Positions 7,190-15,184 of a stretch of 36,493 bases of DNA are shown in pieces. The DNA comes from Vibrio diabolicus (GTDB lineage: Bacteria > Pseudomonadota > Gammaproteobacteria > Enterobacterales > Vibrionaceae). Numbering within the stretch: position 1 is the first letter of the stretch; each line of letters begins with the position of its first letter. The notes under the pieces are model-generated. The model had not been told where the DNA came from and searched no databases. It saw nothing but the letters and a program-made list of their open reading frames with translations. The stretch lies in contig CCKK01000007.1 of assembly GCA_001048675.1 (NCBI GenBank), forward strand, positions 1-36,493, given 5' to 3'. Both the position numbers and the translations under genes were made by a program.

Positions 7190-8782
7190 ATGAATAACGC
7201 TCGTCCTATTCGCCGTGCGCTTATCAGCGTATCAGACAAAACAGGTATTGTTGAGTTTGCACAAGCTCTTGCTGAGCGCGGTGTCGATATCCTATCTACT
7301 GGTGGTACAGCACGCCTACTTGCCGAACAAGGCATCGCAGTAACAGAAGTCTCTGACTACACAGGTTTCCCAGAAATGATGGACGGCCGCGTTAAAACGC
7401 TTCACCCGAAAGTTCACGGTGGTGTACTTGGTCGTCGTGGTCAAGATGACGACGTGATGGCAAAACATGGCATCAATCCAATCGACATGGTCGTTGTTAA
7501 CCTATACCCATTCGCAGAAACCGTTGCAAAAGAAGGCTGTACACTAGCTGACGCGGTTGAAAACATCGATATCGGCGGCCCAACGATGGTCCGCTCTGCA
7601 GCGAAAAACCACAAAGACGTGACTATCGTTGTGAACGCTCATGATTACGATCGCGTTATCGCTGAAATGGACGCGAACGAGAAATCTCTCACTCTCGAAA
7701 CTCGCTTCGACCTTGCCATCGCTGCTTTTGAACACACTGCCGCTTACGATGGCATGATCGCAAACTACTTCGGCACCATGGTTCCATCTTACGGTGAGAA
7801 CAAAGAAGGTGATGAAGAGTCTAAATTCCCACGTACTTTCAACCAGCAATTCGAGAAGAAGCAAGACATGCGCTACGGTGAGAACAGCCACCAAGCAGCT
7901 GCATTCTACGTTGAAGCAAACCCACAAGAAGCGTCTGTTTCTACTGCTCGCCAAATCCAAGGTAAAGCCCTCTCTTACAACAACATTGCAGACACGGACG
8001 CAGCACTTGAGTGTGTGAAAGAGTTCAACGAACCTGCATGTGTAATCGTAAAACACGCCAACCCATGTGGCGTTGCGCTAGGTAAAGACATCCTCGAAGC
8101 GTACAACCGCGCTTACCAAACTGACCCAACGTCAGCGTTCGGCGGCATCATTGCATTCAACCAAGAGCTAGATGCAAAAACGGCTAGCGCTATCGTTGAG
8201 CGTCAATTCGTTGAAGTGATTATCGCACCTTCTGTTTCAGCGGAAGCGATTGAAGTGGTTGCAGCGAAGAAAAACGTTCGCCTACTTGAGTGTGGTGAGT
8301 GGACAACTAAAACAACAGACTTTGACGTTAAACGCGTTAACGGCGGCCTGCTAGTTCAAGACCGTGACCAAGGTATGGTTAGTCTGGATGACCTTAAAGT
8401 GGTCTCTAAGCGTCAACCTACAGAAGAAGAGCTAAAAGACGCCCTATTCTGCTGGAAGGTAGCGAAATACGTGAAATCAAACGCGATTGTTTACGCGAAA
8501 GGTGACATGACTATCGGTGTAGGCGCTGGCCAAATGAGCCGCGTTTACTCAGCGAAGATTGCCGGCATCAAAGCCGCAGATGAAGGCTTAGAAGTTGCCG
8601 GTAGCGTAATGGCATCTGACGCTTTCTTCCCATTCCGCGACGGTATCGATGCCGCAGCAGAAGCCGGCATTAAGTGCGTAATTCAGCCAGGTGGCTCAAT
8701 GCGTGACGACGAAGTTATCGCAGCAGCAGATGAGCACGGCATGGCGATGATCTTCACGGGTATGCGTCACTTCCGCCACTAA
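7190..8782 (+). CDS. purH: Bifunctional AICAR formyltransferase / IMP cyclohydrolase
   Basis: Catalyses the last two steps of de novo purine synthesis: formylation of AICAR using 10-formyl-THF, then cyclisation of FAICAR to IMP. The 530-aa product (E. coli has 529) contains an N-terminal MGS-like cyclohydrolase domain at about 1-195 ([38 protein letters not shown]). The AICAR transformylase domain follows, with IVKHANPCG near residue 285 and the C-terminal [13 protein letters not shown] motif. The ATG at 7190 is preceded by GAGGAAAATGGAAGC. A candidate PurR box lies upstream and purD follows in the same direction, 154 bp away. Confidence 0.97.
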   Translation: MNNARPIRRALISVSDKTGIVEFAQALAERGVDILSTGGTARLLAEQGIAVTEVSDYTGFPEMMDGRVKTLHPKVHGGVLGRRGQDDDVMAKHGINPIDMVVVNLYPFAETVAKEGCTLADAVENIDIGGPTMVRSAAKNHKDVTIVVNAHDYDRVIAEMDANEKSLTLETRFDLAIAAFEHTAAYDGMIANYFGTMVPSYGENKEGDEESKFPRTFNQQFEKKQDMRYGENSHQAAAFYVEANPQEASVSTARQIQGKALSYNNIADTDAALECVKEFNEPACVIVKHANPCGVALGKDILEAYNRAYQTDPTSAFGGIIAFNQELDAKTASAIVERQFVEVIIAPSVSAEAIEVVAAKKNVRLLECGEWTTKTTDFDVKRVNGGLLVQDRDQGMVSLDDLKVVSKRQPTEEELKDALFCWKVAKYVKSNAIVYAKGDMTIGVGAGQMSRVYSAKIAGIKAADEGLEVAGSVMASDAFFPFRDGIDAAAEAGIKCVIQPGGSMRDDEVIAAADEHGMAMIFTGMRHFRH

Positions 8783-8792
8783 TTTCCTCTTC

Positions 8793-8898
8793 GTATTTGG
8801 CACTGTGGCGTCGTTAGATGCTTTCGCCCACCCCGGTTACGTAGCTGGCTATGTTTCCGGGATGGGCTCAATTGTAGCCTAGCCACATCATCAAATAC
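8793..8898 (+). other. Nested stem-loop element filling the purH-purD spacer
   Basis: The spacer folds by eye into nested helices: GTATTTG (8793-8799) with CAAATAC (8892-8898); TGTGGC (8804-8809) with GCCACA (8882-8887); GCCCACCCCGG (8826-8836) with CCGGGATGGGC (8857-8867), with one mismatch; and ACGTAG (8839-8844) with CTATGT (8849-8854), capped by CTGG. The fold closes just before the purD ribosome binding site. It could be a cis-regulatory RNA, a processing site or a mobile palindromic intergenic repeat. I do not recognise a named family. Confidence 0.75.
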
Positions 8899-8936
8899 TT
8901 TGAGTAAACAGTATTTATAAGATTAAGGATTTTCAT

Positions 8937-10238
8937 ATGCGAGTTTTAATCATTGGTTCAGGCGGTCGTGAACATGCGCTAGGCTGGAAAGCAGCGCAAA
9001 ACCCAAATGTTGAGACTATTTTCATTGCTCCAGGCAACGCAGGTACGGCACTAGAGCCAAAACTAGAGAACGTAAACATCGATGTAGAAGACATCGCTGG
9101 CCTTGTTGCTTTCGCCAAAGAAAAGGCGATTGAACTGACTATCGTTGGCCCAGAAGCACCATTGGTTATTGGTGTGGTTGATGCGTTCCGCGAAGCGGGC
9201 TTACCAATCTTTGGCCCTACCCAAGCCGCAGCGCAGCTTGAAGGCTCCAAAGCGTTTACTAAAGACTTCCTTGCTCGTCACCAAATCCCAACCGGTGCAT
9301 ACGCAAACTTCACAGAAATTGAACCAGCGCTTGCTTACGTGCGTGAGCAAGGTGCGCCGATTGTGGTGAAAGCCGACGGCCTTGCGGCTGGTAAAGGCGT
9401 GATTGTGGCAATGACGCTAGAAGAAGCCGAAGACGCAATCAAAGACATGCTAGCAGGCAACGCATTTGGTGACGCAGGCAGCCGCGTGGTTATCGAAGAG
9501 TTCCTAGATGGCGAAGAAGCAAGCTTCATCGTGATGGTGGATGGTGAGAACGTTCTGCCAATGGCCACCAGCCAAGACCACAAACGCGTAGGTGACAAAG
9601 ATACAGGTCCTAACACTGGTGGCATGGGCGCGTACTCGCCAGCTCCTGTGGTAACACCAGAAATTCACAACCGCATCATGGAAGAAGTCATTTACCCAAC
9701 GGTACGTGGCATGGCGTCTGAAGGTAACCCATACACAGGTTTCCTATACGCGGGTCTGATGATCGACAAAGATGGTACGCCTAAAGTGATCGAGTACAAC
9801 TGCCGCTTCGGTGATCCAGAGACACAACCAATCATGATGCGTATGGAATCGGATCTGGTTGATCTTTGCTTGGCTGCGATTGACCAAAAACTGGATCAAG
9901 TGGAATCAAAATGGGATCCGCGCGCATCGATTGGTATCGTACTCGCAGCCGGTGGTTACCCAGCAGCGTACAACAAAGGCGATGTGATCTCTGGTCTGCC
10001 ACAAGTTGAAATTGAAGGCGAGAAAGTCTTCCACGCGGGTACAGACAATAAAGATGGCAACATCGTAACAAACGGCGGTCGTGTTCTTTGTGCAACCGCA
10101 CTTGGCAATAGCGTATCAGAAGCGCAGCAACGTGCTTACGAGCTTGCAAAACAGATCAGTTGGGACGGCATGTTCCATCGCAGTGACATCGGCTACCGTG
10201 CGATTGCACGTGAGCAAAGAAAAATAAAAACAACTTAA
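8937..10238 (+). CDS. purD: Phosphoribosylamine--glycine ligase
   Basis: GAR synthetase, the second step of de novo purine synthesis, joining glycine to 5-phosphoribosylamine with ATP. The 433-aa product (E. coli has 429) shows the full PurD layout: an N-terminal Rossmann-like domain ([18 protein letters not shown]), an ATP-grasp core ([12 protein letters not shown] near residue 145; [20 protein letters not shown] near 220-240; [12 protein letters not shown] near 285) and a C-terminal barrel sandwich domain. The start at 8937 has AAGGAT eight bases upstream. It is co-oriented with purH and probably co-transcribed through the structured spacer. Confidence 0.97.
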   Translation: MRVLIIGSGGREHALGWKAAQNPNVETIFIAPGNAGTALEPKLENVNIDVEDIAGLVAFAKEKAIELTIVGPEAPLVIGVVDAFREAGLPIFGPTQAAAQLEGSKAFTKDFLARHQIPTGAYANFTEIEPALAYVREQGAPIVVKADGLAAGKGVIVAMTLEEAEDAIKDMLAGNAFGDAGSRVVIEEFLDGEEASFIVMVDGENVLPMATSQDHKRVGDKDTGPNTGGMGAYSPAPVVTPEIHNRIMEEVIYPTVRGMASEGNPYTGFLYAGLMIDKDGTPKVIEYNCRFGDPETQPIMMRMESDLVDLCLAAIDQKLDQVESKWDPRASIGIVLAAGGYPAAYNKGDVISGLPQVEIEGEKVFHAGTDNKDGNIVTNGGRVLCATALGNSVSEAQQRAYELAKQISWDGMFHRSDIGYRAIAREQRKIKTT

Positions 10239-10252
10239 GTTGGCTAAAAAAC

Positions 10253-10277
10253 AAAAGGCGCATTCAGCGCCTTTTTT
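10253..10277. terminator. Bidirectional terminator between purD and yjaH
   Basis: AAAAGGCGC-ATTCA-GCGCCTTTT forms a stem with A on one side and T on the other, so it can end both the purHD transcript (plus) and the convergent hupA-yjaH transcript (minus). Confidence 0.9.
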
Positions 10278-10310
10278 ATTTACTCTGTCAGTTAGTAAGT
10301 CTCACCAAGC

Positions 10311-11009
10311 TTACTCAGCGAGCAATGCTGGTCGTGGTACACAATCAAAGTCATCATCATTGAGCATCAACAGTTCATCAACCGTTGCTTTATTTCGTGA
10401 CTGCTTGCCGACAAAAGCCACGTAACTGTCTACAGATGAGAGACGCTCGATAATAAATTTTGGCAACGTCTGATTAAACTCGAGTGTCGAGAACGCTTTA
10501 CCTTTGCAGGTTTCAAACGATTGGCCATTCCAATAACCTTGAATGAGGCTCTGACTGTTACGAGACTGCGCCTTAACCGACGCCACTACATCATTCGCTT
10601 CTGTCTTGTAACGTTCTAATTGTTCATGCTGAAGTGGTAAGACTTTACGATTAACGCGATATTGTTGGTAAACCGCTTCGCCATCTTTATTAAAACGGAT
10701 GTGGATTTGAAAAGGCACCAACTCTTGCTTGGTATCAACTTGCTCACCTTTTCGAATCAACTCTCGAAGCTCACCTTCATCCCAACGGTAGTCACTTTGA
10801 AACCAGCCATTATCCCCCATCGTTACGTAATCAGCAGCCGTACTCACGCGAGTGAGTTTCTCGGTCATCCAGTACAAGCTACTTGCGTCTCCAGCAACTT
10901 TGCCGCCAGAGAAGTGAGTGAATTGTTCTAAATTAGGAGTTTCAACCGACGAACAGCCAAAAAGGGTAAAGCTAGATAAGAGAAGTGAAGCGAGTAGATG
11001 TTTTTTCAT
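10311..11009 (-). CDS. yjaH: DUF1481 family lipoprotein (YjaH-like)
   Basis: A 232-aa predicted lipoprotein with no assigned biochemical role. The chosen start at 11009 (MKKHLLASLLLSSFTLFGCSS) gives a textbook lipoprotein signal peptide with the lipobox cysteine near residue 19. The open frame runs 11 codons further upstream, but that extension would spoil the signal peptide. The remainder is a soluble domain matching the DUF1481 family, whose E. coli member yjaH also lies next to hupA. Two cysteines in the distal part (FETCKGK, DFDCVPR) could pair in the periplasm. It is co-oriented with hupA, 39 bp downstream of it. A 10-bp perfect hairpin ends five bases before the ATG, where a ribosome binding site would be expected. 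Confidence 0.82.
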   Translation of the reverse strand: MKKHLLASLLLSSFTLFGCSSVETPNLEQFTHFSGGKVAGDASSLYWMTEKLTRVSTAADYVTMGDNGWFQSDYRWDEGELRELIRKGEQVDTKQELVPFQIHIRFNKDGEAVYQQYRVNRKVLPLQHEQLERYKTEANDVVASVKAQSRNSQSLIQGYWNGQSFETCKGKAFSTLEFNQTLPKFIIERLSSVDSYVAFVGKQSRNKATVDELLMLNDDDFDCVPRPALLAE

Positions 11010-11014
11010 GAAGT

Positions 11015-11041
11015 TGCACCGAGGCAGGATACCTCGGTGCA
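11015..11041 (-). other. Perfect hairpin between hupA and yjaH
   Basis: A 10-bp perfect stem, TGCACCGAGG/CCTCGGTGCA, with a 7-nt loop lies directly between the hupA stop and the yjaH start. On the minus strand it is followed by AACTTC and then ATG, with no T tract. It is therefore not a standard terminator. It may stabilise the hupA 3' end or reduce yjaH translation. Confidence 0.75.
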
Positions 11042-11048
11042 TTCTAAC

Positions 11049-11321
11049 TTAGTTTACTGATTCTTTCAGCGCTTTACCTGCTACGAATGCAGGTACGTTA
11101 GCTGCTGCGATTTGAATCTCGTCACCAGTCTTAGGGTTACGACCAGTACGTGCAGCGCGGTGGTTTACTTTGAATGTACCAAAACCAATTAGTTGAACTT
11201 GGTCACCCTCTTTAAGTGCACCAGTTACACCATCAAGAGTCGCTTCAAGAGCAGCTTTTGCTTGTGCTTTTGATAGGTCTGCTTTCTCTGCGATAAAGTC
11301 GATTAATTGGGTCTTGTTCAT
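11049..11321 (-). CDS. hupA: DNA-binding protein HU, alpha subunit
   Basis: Small basic nucleoid protein of 90 aa, the standard length of the HU/IHF family. It begins [20 protein letters not shown], carries [18 protein letters not shown] and ends GKALKESVN. The beta-ribbon arm with the DNA-intercalating proline is present in [10 protein letters not shown]. Similarity to E. coli HupA and its location beside yjaG and yjaH support the alpha assignment over HupB. GAAGGGAAA precedes the start. It is probably co-transcribed with yjaH. Confidence 0.95.
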   Translation of the reverse strand: MNKTQLIDFIAEKADLSKAQAKAALEATLDGVTGALKEGDQVQLIGFGTFKVNHRAARTGRNPKTGDEIQIAAANVPAFVAGKALKESVN

Positions 11322-11574
11322 TAGGTTTCCCTTCTCATAGGTTATCGAATTCGTCTCACTCTAAAACATAAATGCCCCATCTGGCAAAGGTTTGTAAGCG
11401 ATCTTTCGATTTTCTGACGTACTTTTAGCCATAATATGAGTAATAACTCACAATTTGTTACCACATACCCCCTGAAAACCCTTGCTTTCCAAGGTATTTG
11501 GACCAATTTATAAGGCACTTTTGCGGTTATAATAGCTGCAAATAACCACTATCAAACTACATTCAAGGGCAACT
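11322..11574. promoter_or_regulatory. Divergent promoter region hupA / CNNM gene
   Basis: 253 bp between divergent genes. On the plus strand a perfect TATAAT (11528-11533) with a weak TTTATA -35 about 16 bp upstream is the likely promoter of the CNNM gene, giving a leader of about 40 nt. A TGAGT-AATA-ACTCA inverted repeat near 11436-11450 lies on the hupA side. A clear hupA promoter could not be fixed. Confidence 0.5.
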
Positions 11575-12708
11575 ATGCTGCTGTTATCCATTTATATCTC
11601 TATTGCAATCGGCATTTCGTTTATCTGTTCGGTGCTGGAGGCGGTACTGCTGAGTATCAGTCCGAGCTACATTGCGCAGCTCAATCAACAGGGGCATCCC
11701 GCAGCTGGGCAACTGGCTAAGCTAAAATCAGATATCGACCGGCCATTGGCATCCATTCTGACTCTAAACACCATCGCTCATACCATCGGCGCGGCCACTG
11801 CTGGTGCACAAGCTGCGGTTGTATTTGGTAGCGAAGCGTTAGGTATCTTTTCGGCAGTGCTCACACTGGCGATCTTGGTGCTTTCAGAAATCGTACCGAA
11901 AACAATTGGCGCAACTTACTGGCGTCAATTGGCGCCAACCGCGGCAGTCGCATTACGTTGGATGGTATGGGCGCTAACGCCATTCGTATGGTTTTCAGAG
12001 CAAATCACCAAGCGTCTTGCTCGTAACCACGAAGCTCCGAAAATGCGTGATGAACTGTCTGCAATGGCGATTCTAGCACGTGAAAGCGGTGAATTTGCCG
12101 AGGGTGAATCAAAAATATTAAGCAACTTGCTTGGCATCCAAGATGTACCTGTAACGCAGGTTATGACGCCACGTCCTGTGGTATTCCGTATCGATGCCAC
12201 GATGACGATCAATGAGTTCCTAGAAAAACACAAGGATACACCTTTCTCCCGCCCATTGGTTTATAGCGAGCAGAAAGACAACATCATTGGTTTTGTGCAC
12301 CGCCTTGAGTTGTTCAAACTGCAACAATCAGGTTGTGGACAGAAACAACTGGGAGCAATCATGCGCCCGATTCAAGTGGTGCTAAACAACACGACTTTAC
12401 CGAAAGTGTTTGACCAGATGATGACTCATCGCCTACAGCTGGCACTTGTCGTTGACGAATACGGTACTGTGCAAGGCTTGGTGACGTTGGAGGATATCTT
12501 TGAACACCTCGTGGGTGAAGAAATCATCGATGAAGCGGATAAAAGTACCGACATGCAAGAGCTGGCTTACCAACGCTGGGAAAGTTGGAAAGAGATGCAC
12601 GGCGTAATCGAAAGCCGCGATGATGATGAAGAAGAGGAAGAACTGGAGAAGCATCACAAGGAGCCAGAAACTCAAGAAGTGACAAAACCAGACTCTAAAG
12701 AATCGTAA
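11575..12708 (+). CDS. CNNM-domain / CBS-pair membrane protein
   Basis: Inner-membrane protein of 377 aa. Residues about 1-150 form the CNNM (DUF21) transmembrane domain, with several hydrophobic helices and the conserved LSEIVPKTIGATYW segment. Residues about 190-330 form a CBS pair (VTQVMTPRPVVFRID and LALVVDEYGTVQGLVTLEDIFEHLVGEEI). The tail is highly charged (DDDEEEEELEKHHKE). The C-terminal CorC_HlyC domain of the longer family members is absent, as in the short YfjD-type branch. Relatives take part in Mg2+/divalent-cation transport or cobalt resistance, but the substrate here cannot be told. AGGGCAACT precedes the ATG. It ends at a strong shared terminator. Confidence 0.85.
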   Translation: MLLLSIYISIAIGISFICSVLEAVLLSISPSYIAQLNQQGHPAAGQLAKLKSDIDRPLASILTLNTIAHTIGAATAGAQAAVVFGSEALGIFSAVLTLAILVLSEIVPKTIGATYWRQLAPTAAVALRWMVWALTPFVWFSEQITKRLARNHEAPKMRDELSAMAILARESGEFAEGESKILSNLLGIQDVPVTQVMTPRPVVFRIDATMTINEFLEKHKDTPFSRPLVYSEQKDNIIGFVHRLELFKLQQSGCGQKQLGAIMRPIQVVLNNTTLPKVFDQMMTHRLQLALVVDEYGTVQGLVTLEDIFEHLVGEEIIDEADKSTDMQELAYQRWESWKEMHGVIESRDDDEEEEELEKHHKEPETQEVTKPDSKES

Positions 12709-12743
12709 TCAGCATTGGGCATAACCGCTCAAACGCCGCAAAC

Positions 12744-12772
12744 AAAAAGGCATCCATTTAGGATGCCTTTTT
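12744..12772. terminator. Bidirectional terminator
   Basis: A 12-bp perfect stem (AAAAAGGCATCC/GGATGCCTTTTT) with a 5-nt loop lies between the convergent CNNM gene and yjaG. A and T flanks serve both directions. Confidence 0.93.
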
Positions 12773-12788
12773 TCTATCTATTCAACGA

Positions 12789-13376
12789 TTAAAGTGCGAT
12801 ACCGATATTGCTCACGCCTTCTTCACGTAACTCTTCACGTAAATCTTTAATCAAGCTGATGTCACGCTCTACCGCTTCACGCAGTGGACGGAAAATAGCC
12901 CACTGCACGTCCCATTCTTCACATACGGCTTCATTTTCTTTCTGGTTGTCGTTGGTTATTGGCTCTGCACCTTGCGCTTGCTCTAGATCAGCAACGGTTT
13001 GTACCGACTGTTGGCTCACTTTAAGCATTGAATCGAAAAGGTAGTCGCGGTCCAATAGACCATGCAGTAACGTAGACAAACCCTGACACGCGTCCATCGC
13101 TGGGTAAACGCCGTAAAAATCGAACTCATCCGCACTTGGGAACAACTCTTCTAACTTCTCTAATTGACGTTCGAAGTTAATTTTCGCGTTCTTAACTGTC
13201 AAAATTTCCCATACACTATCAAGAATCGCTCGGTAAGCACGCGGGTCAGCAAATTCTGTGTTCTCACAAAACATCGCATAGTTTGGATACATGCGTTCAC
13301 ATAGACACGCCATAAAGGTAATTTGTTGCCAAGGTTCTAGTTTTTCTAAACGAACCTGAAGAGGATTCTTAAGCAT
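12789..13376 (-). CDS. yjaG: YjaG family protein (DUF416)
   Basis: A 195-aa cytoplasmic protein of the DUF416 family with no established function. It matches E. coli YjaG closely: LEKLEPWQQITFMACLCERM, YPNYAMFCENTEFADPR, YGVYPAMDAC and the C-terminal REEGVSNIGI. The open frame begins with a GTG at 13382, but the ATG two codons later (13376, MLKNPLQ) matches the E. coli start and has GAGTGACT before it. In E. coli yjaG also lies between hemE and hupA, so the neighbourhood is conserved. It is divergent from the next gene. Confidence 0.88.
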   Translation of the reverse strand: MLKNPLQVRLEKLEPWQQITFMACLCERMYPNYAMFCENTEFADPRAYRAILDSVWEILTVKNAKINFERQLEKLEELFPSADEFDFYGVYPAMDACQGLSTLLHGLLDRDYLFDSMLKVSQQSVQTVADLEQAQGAEPITNDNQKENEAVCEEWDVQWAIFRPLREAVERDISLIKDLREELREEGVSNIGIAL

Positions 13377-13443
13377 AGTCACTCAATCATTGAAGAAAAA
13401 AACAGCGAAAGTGTACTTGATTCATCACAAGGGAAAAAAGTTA

Positions 13444-14367
13444 ATGCCGCATTCAAATCAGATTTTCCTGCTCTCAGAGCATCGTGACACCTACGAAACG
13501 TTATTGACGGAGAGAAAGCTACCAGATCTGAGCATCACTGATAAGCCAGAGGAAGCTCAAATAGTTCTTGCCGATCCGCCATTACTATCCAATAGATTAG
13601 ACGAGTTTTCACAGCTTGGGTGGGTACAATCGACATTCGCCGGCGTCAATGCACTAATGCTACCTAACCTTCGTCAGGACTACACCCTGACCAATGTTCG
13701 AGGCATCTTTGGCCCACTGATTGCCGAATATGTGCTGGGGTACAGTATTGCCCATTACCGCCACTTCAACCGATACCACCAGCAACAACAAAACAAACAA
13801 TGGCAGCCCCACCTCTATACATCATTACAAAGTAAAACCATGGTGATTCTCGGTACTGGTAGCATTGGGTGTTATTTGGGCAATGCCGCTAAAGCAATGG
13901 GAATAAAAACCATCGGTATGAACCGCACAGGTATTCCGACCTCAGGTGGTGAGTTTCATCAGACCTTTCATATCAGTGAACTAAGTAAGGCATTTGAACA
14001 AGCCGACATTGTTGTGAATGCCCTACCAAGTACACCGGAGACGCGACAGTTACTTAATCGTCAAACGCTCAGCCAACTAAATCAGGCGTTATTATTTAAC
14101 GTAGGTCGTGGCGACGTACTGGATGAGGCAGGGTTGCTCTTCGCTCTGAAAAACCGTTGGGTAGAACACGCCTTCTTAGATGTGTTTGAGCAAGAACCGT
14201 TGTCGGTAGAGCATCCGTTTTGGAAACTACCGCAAGTCACCATCACTCCACACATTGCTGCGCTGAGTTTTCCCGAGCAAGTGATCGAGATTTTTGCTGA
14301 CAACTATCTACGCTGGCGCGATGGGTTTTCATTAAATTATCAAGTGGATTTCGAAAAGGGTTACTAA
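13444..14367 (+). CDS. D-2-hydroxyacid dehydrogenase (NAD(P)-dependent)
   Basis: Cytoplasmic oxidoreductase of about 307 aa related to glyoxylate/hydroxypyruvate reductase A. It should interconvert 2-keto acids and D-2-hydroxyacids; the exact substrate is unknown. The nucleotide-binding motif VILGTGSIG lies near residue 137. The catalytic arginine is in NVGRGDVLDE (about 221), the glutamate in DVFEQEPL (about 248) and the histidine in TPHIAA (about 269). The open frame extends upstream to a TTG at 13390, but the ATG at 13444 has AAGGGA in front and gives the usual N-terminus (MPHSNQIFLLSEH). The stop lies 2 bp before the next start, so the two genes are translationally linked. Confidence 0.87.
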   Translation: MPHSNQIFLLSEHRDTYETLLTERKLPDLSITDKPEEAQIVLADPPLLSNRLDEFSQLGWVQSTFAGVNALMLPNLRQDYTLTNVRGIFGPLIAEYVLGYSIAHYRHFNRYHQQQQNKQWQPHLYTSLQSKTMVILGTGSIGCYLGNAAKAMGIKTIGMNRTGIPTSGGEFHQTFHISELSKAFEQADIVVNALPSTPETRQLLNRQTLSQLNQALLFNVGRGDVLDEAGLLFALKNRWVEHAFLDVFEQEPLSVEHPFWKLPQVTITPHIAALSFPEQVIEIFADNYLRWRDGFSLNYQVDFEKGY

Positions 14368-14369
14368 GA

Positions 14370-14942
14370 ATGTCGTTAGACGAGCTATTGCAGCGAGTGA
14401 GGGCCTGCCAGATCTGCGCGGATAATTTACCTTTGGGCGCAAACCCTGTCGTACAAGCCGCAAAAGACGCACGCATCCTAATCATCGGACAAGCGCCGGG
14501 GACGCGTGTGCACAAAACCTCGATACCTTGGAACGATCCAAGCGGCGATCGGTTACGCCAATGGCTCGATATCGACAAAGACATTTTCTACGACCCAAAC
14601 AAAATAGCCATTGTCCCGATGGGCTTCTGCTATCCAGGCAAGGGGAACTCTGGCGATTTACCTCCTCGCAAAGAGTGTGCGCCCGCTTGGCACAAAAAGA
14701 TTCTCGAGCAGTTGCCCAATATAGAGCTGACGCTACTGATTGGTCAGTACTCACAGCAGTACTATCTCACCAACAAACCAAAGACACTCACGCAAACCGT
14801 TCAGCAATGGCAGGATTGGGAACCTGATTTTATCCCACTTCCTCATCCTTCTCCACGCAATACATTGTGGTTAAAGAAGAATCCTTGGTTTGAATCTGAA
14901 GTCGTGCCATACCTTAAAAAACGCGTTCACTCGATGCTTTAG
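14370..14942 (+). CDS. Uracil-DNA glycosylase superfamily protein, probably Fe-S type
   Basis: A 190-aa protein with the two UDG-superfamily motifs: motif 1 as IIGQAPG near residue 40, and motif 2 as PHPSPRN near residue 157. Four cysteines (C13 and C16 in RACQICAD, then MGFC and KEC 15 residues apart) reproduce the CX2C...CX14-17C spacing of the family-4 UDG iron-sulfur ligands. It therefore likely excises uracil or another damaged base, though specificity cannot be told from sequence. The ATG follows the dehydrogenase stop by 2 bp, in one operon. In E. coli the repair gene nfi occupies this neighbourhood (hemE-nfi-yjaG), so a different DNA-repair-like gene sits in an equivalent slot. Confidence 0.82.
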   Translation: MSLDELLQRVRACQICADNLPLGANPVVQAAKDARILIIGQAPGTRVHKTSIPWNDPSGDRLRQWLDIDKDIFYDPNKIAIVPMGFCYPGKGNSGDLPPRKECAPAWHKKILEQLPNIELTLLIGQYSQQYYLTNKPKTLTQTVQQWQDWEPDFIPLPHPSPRNTLWLKKNPWFESEVVPYLKKRVHSML

Positions 14943-14949
14943 GTTACCC

Positions 14950-15069
14950 ATGATCTAATTGATTTTTTATCTGTACAAGAAAATGAGCACACAAACACAA
15001 AACCGCTAAGCTGTTGTTTATAATGAGAATTAAAAAATAAACGTACAGACTAAATAGTAATTAGATCAT
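14950..15069. repeat. 120-bp element with 27-bp imperfect terminal inverted repeats
   Basis: Left arm 14950-14976 and right arm 15043-15069 match as inverted repeats at about 22 of 27 positions. The outer 11 bp are perfect (ATGATCTAATT/AATTAGATCAT) and an inner 7 bp are perfect (TCTGTAC/GTACAGA). The 66-bp interior is AT-rich and contains TTTATAATGAGAAT, which resembles a promoter. No open frame and no obvious target-site duplication are visible. It could be a MITE-like insertion or a long stem-loop. Confidence 0.7.
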
Positions 15070-15133
15070 AGTAGGCCAAATACTACTAGAGCTGTACAAC
15101 CTTGAGTTTCAGATAAAAAATTGAATTTTAAGG

Positions 15134-15164
15134 TAAAAAAAATACCGGCACTGAATGCCGGCAT
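15134..15164 (-). terminator. Terminator of hemE
   Basis: On the minus strand a 9-bp stem (ATGCCGGCA/TGCCGGTAT, one G-U pair) with a 5-nt loop is followed by eight T. It lies about 20 bp after the hemE stop codon. Confidence 0.9.
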
Positions 15165-15184
15165 TTGATTGCAAAAAATCTAAC

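Noticed and set aside
8804..8898. attC-like integron recombination site in the purH-purD spacer (GTTAGAT core-like sequence)
   Set aside because: GTTAGAT fits the GTTRRRY half, but no matching RYYYAAC core lies at the other end of the fold. No integrase or cassettes are nearby.
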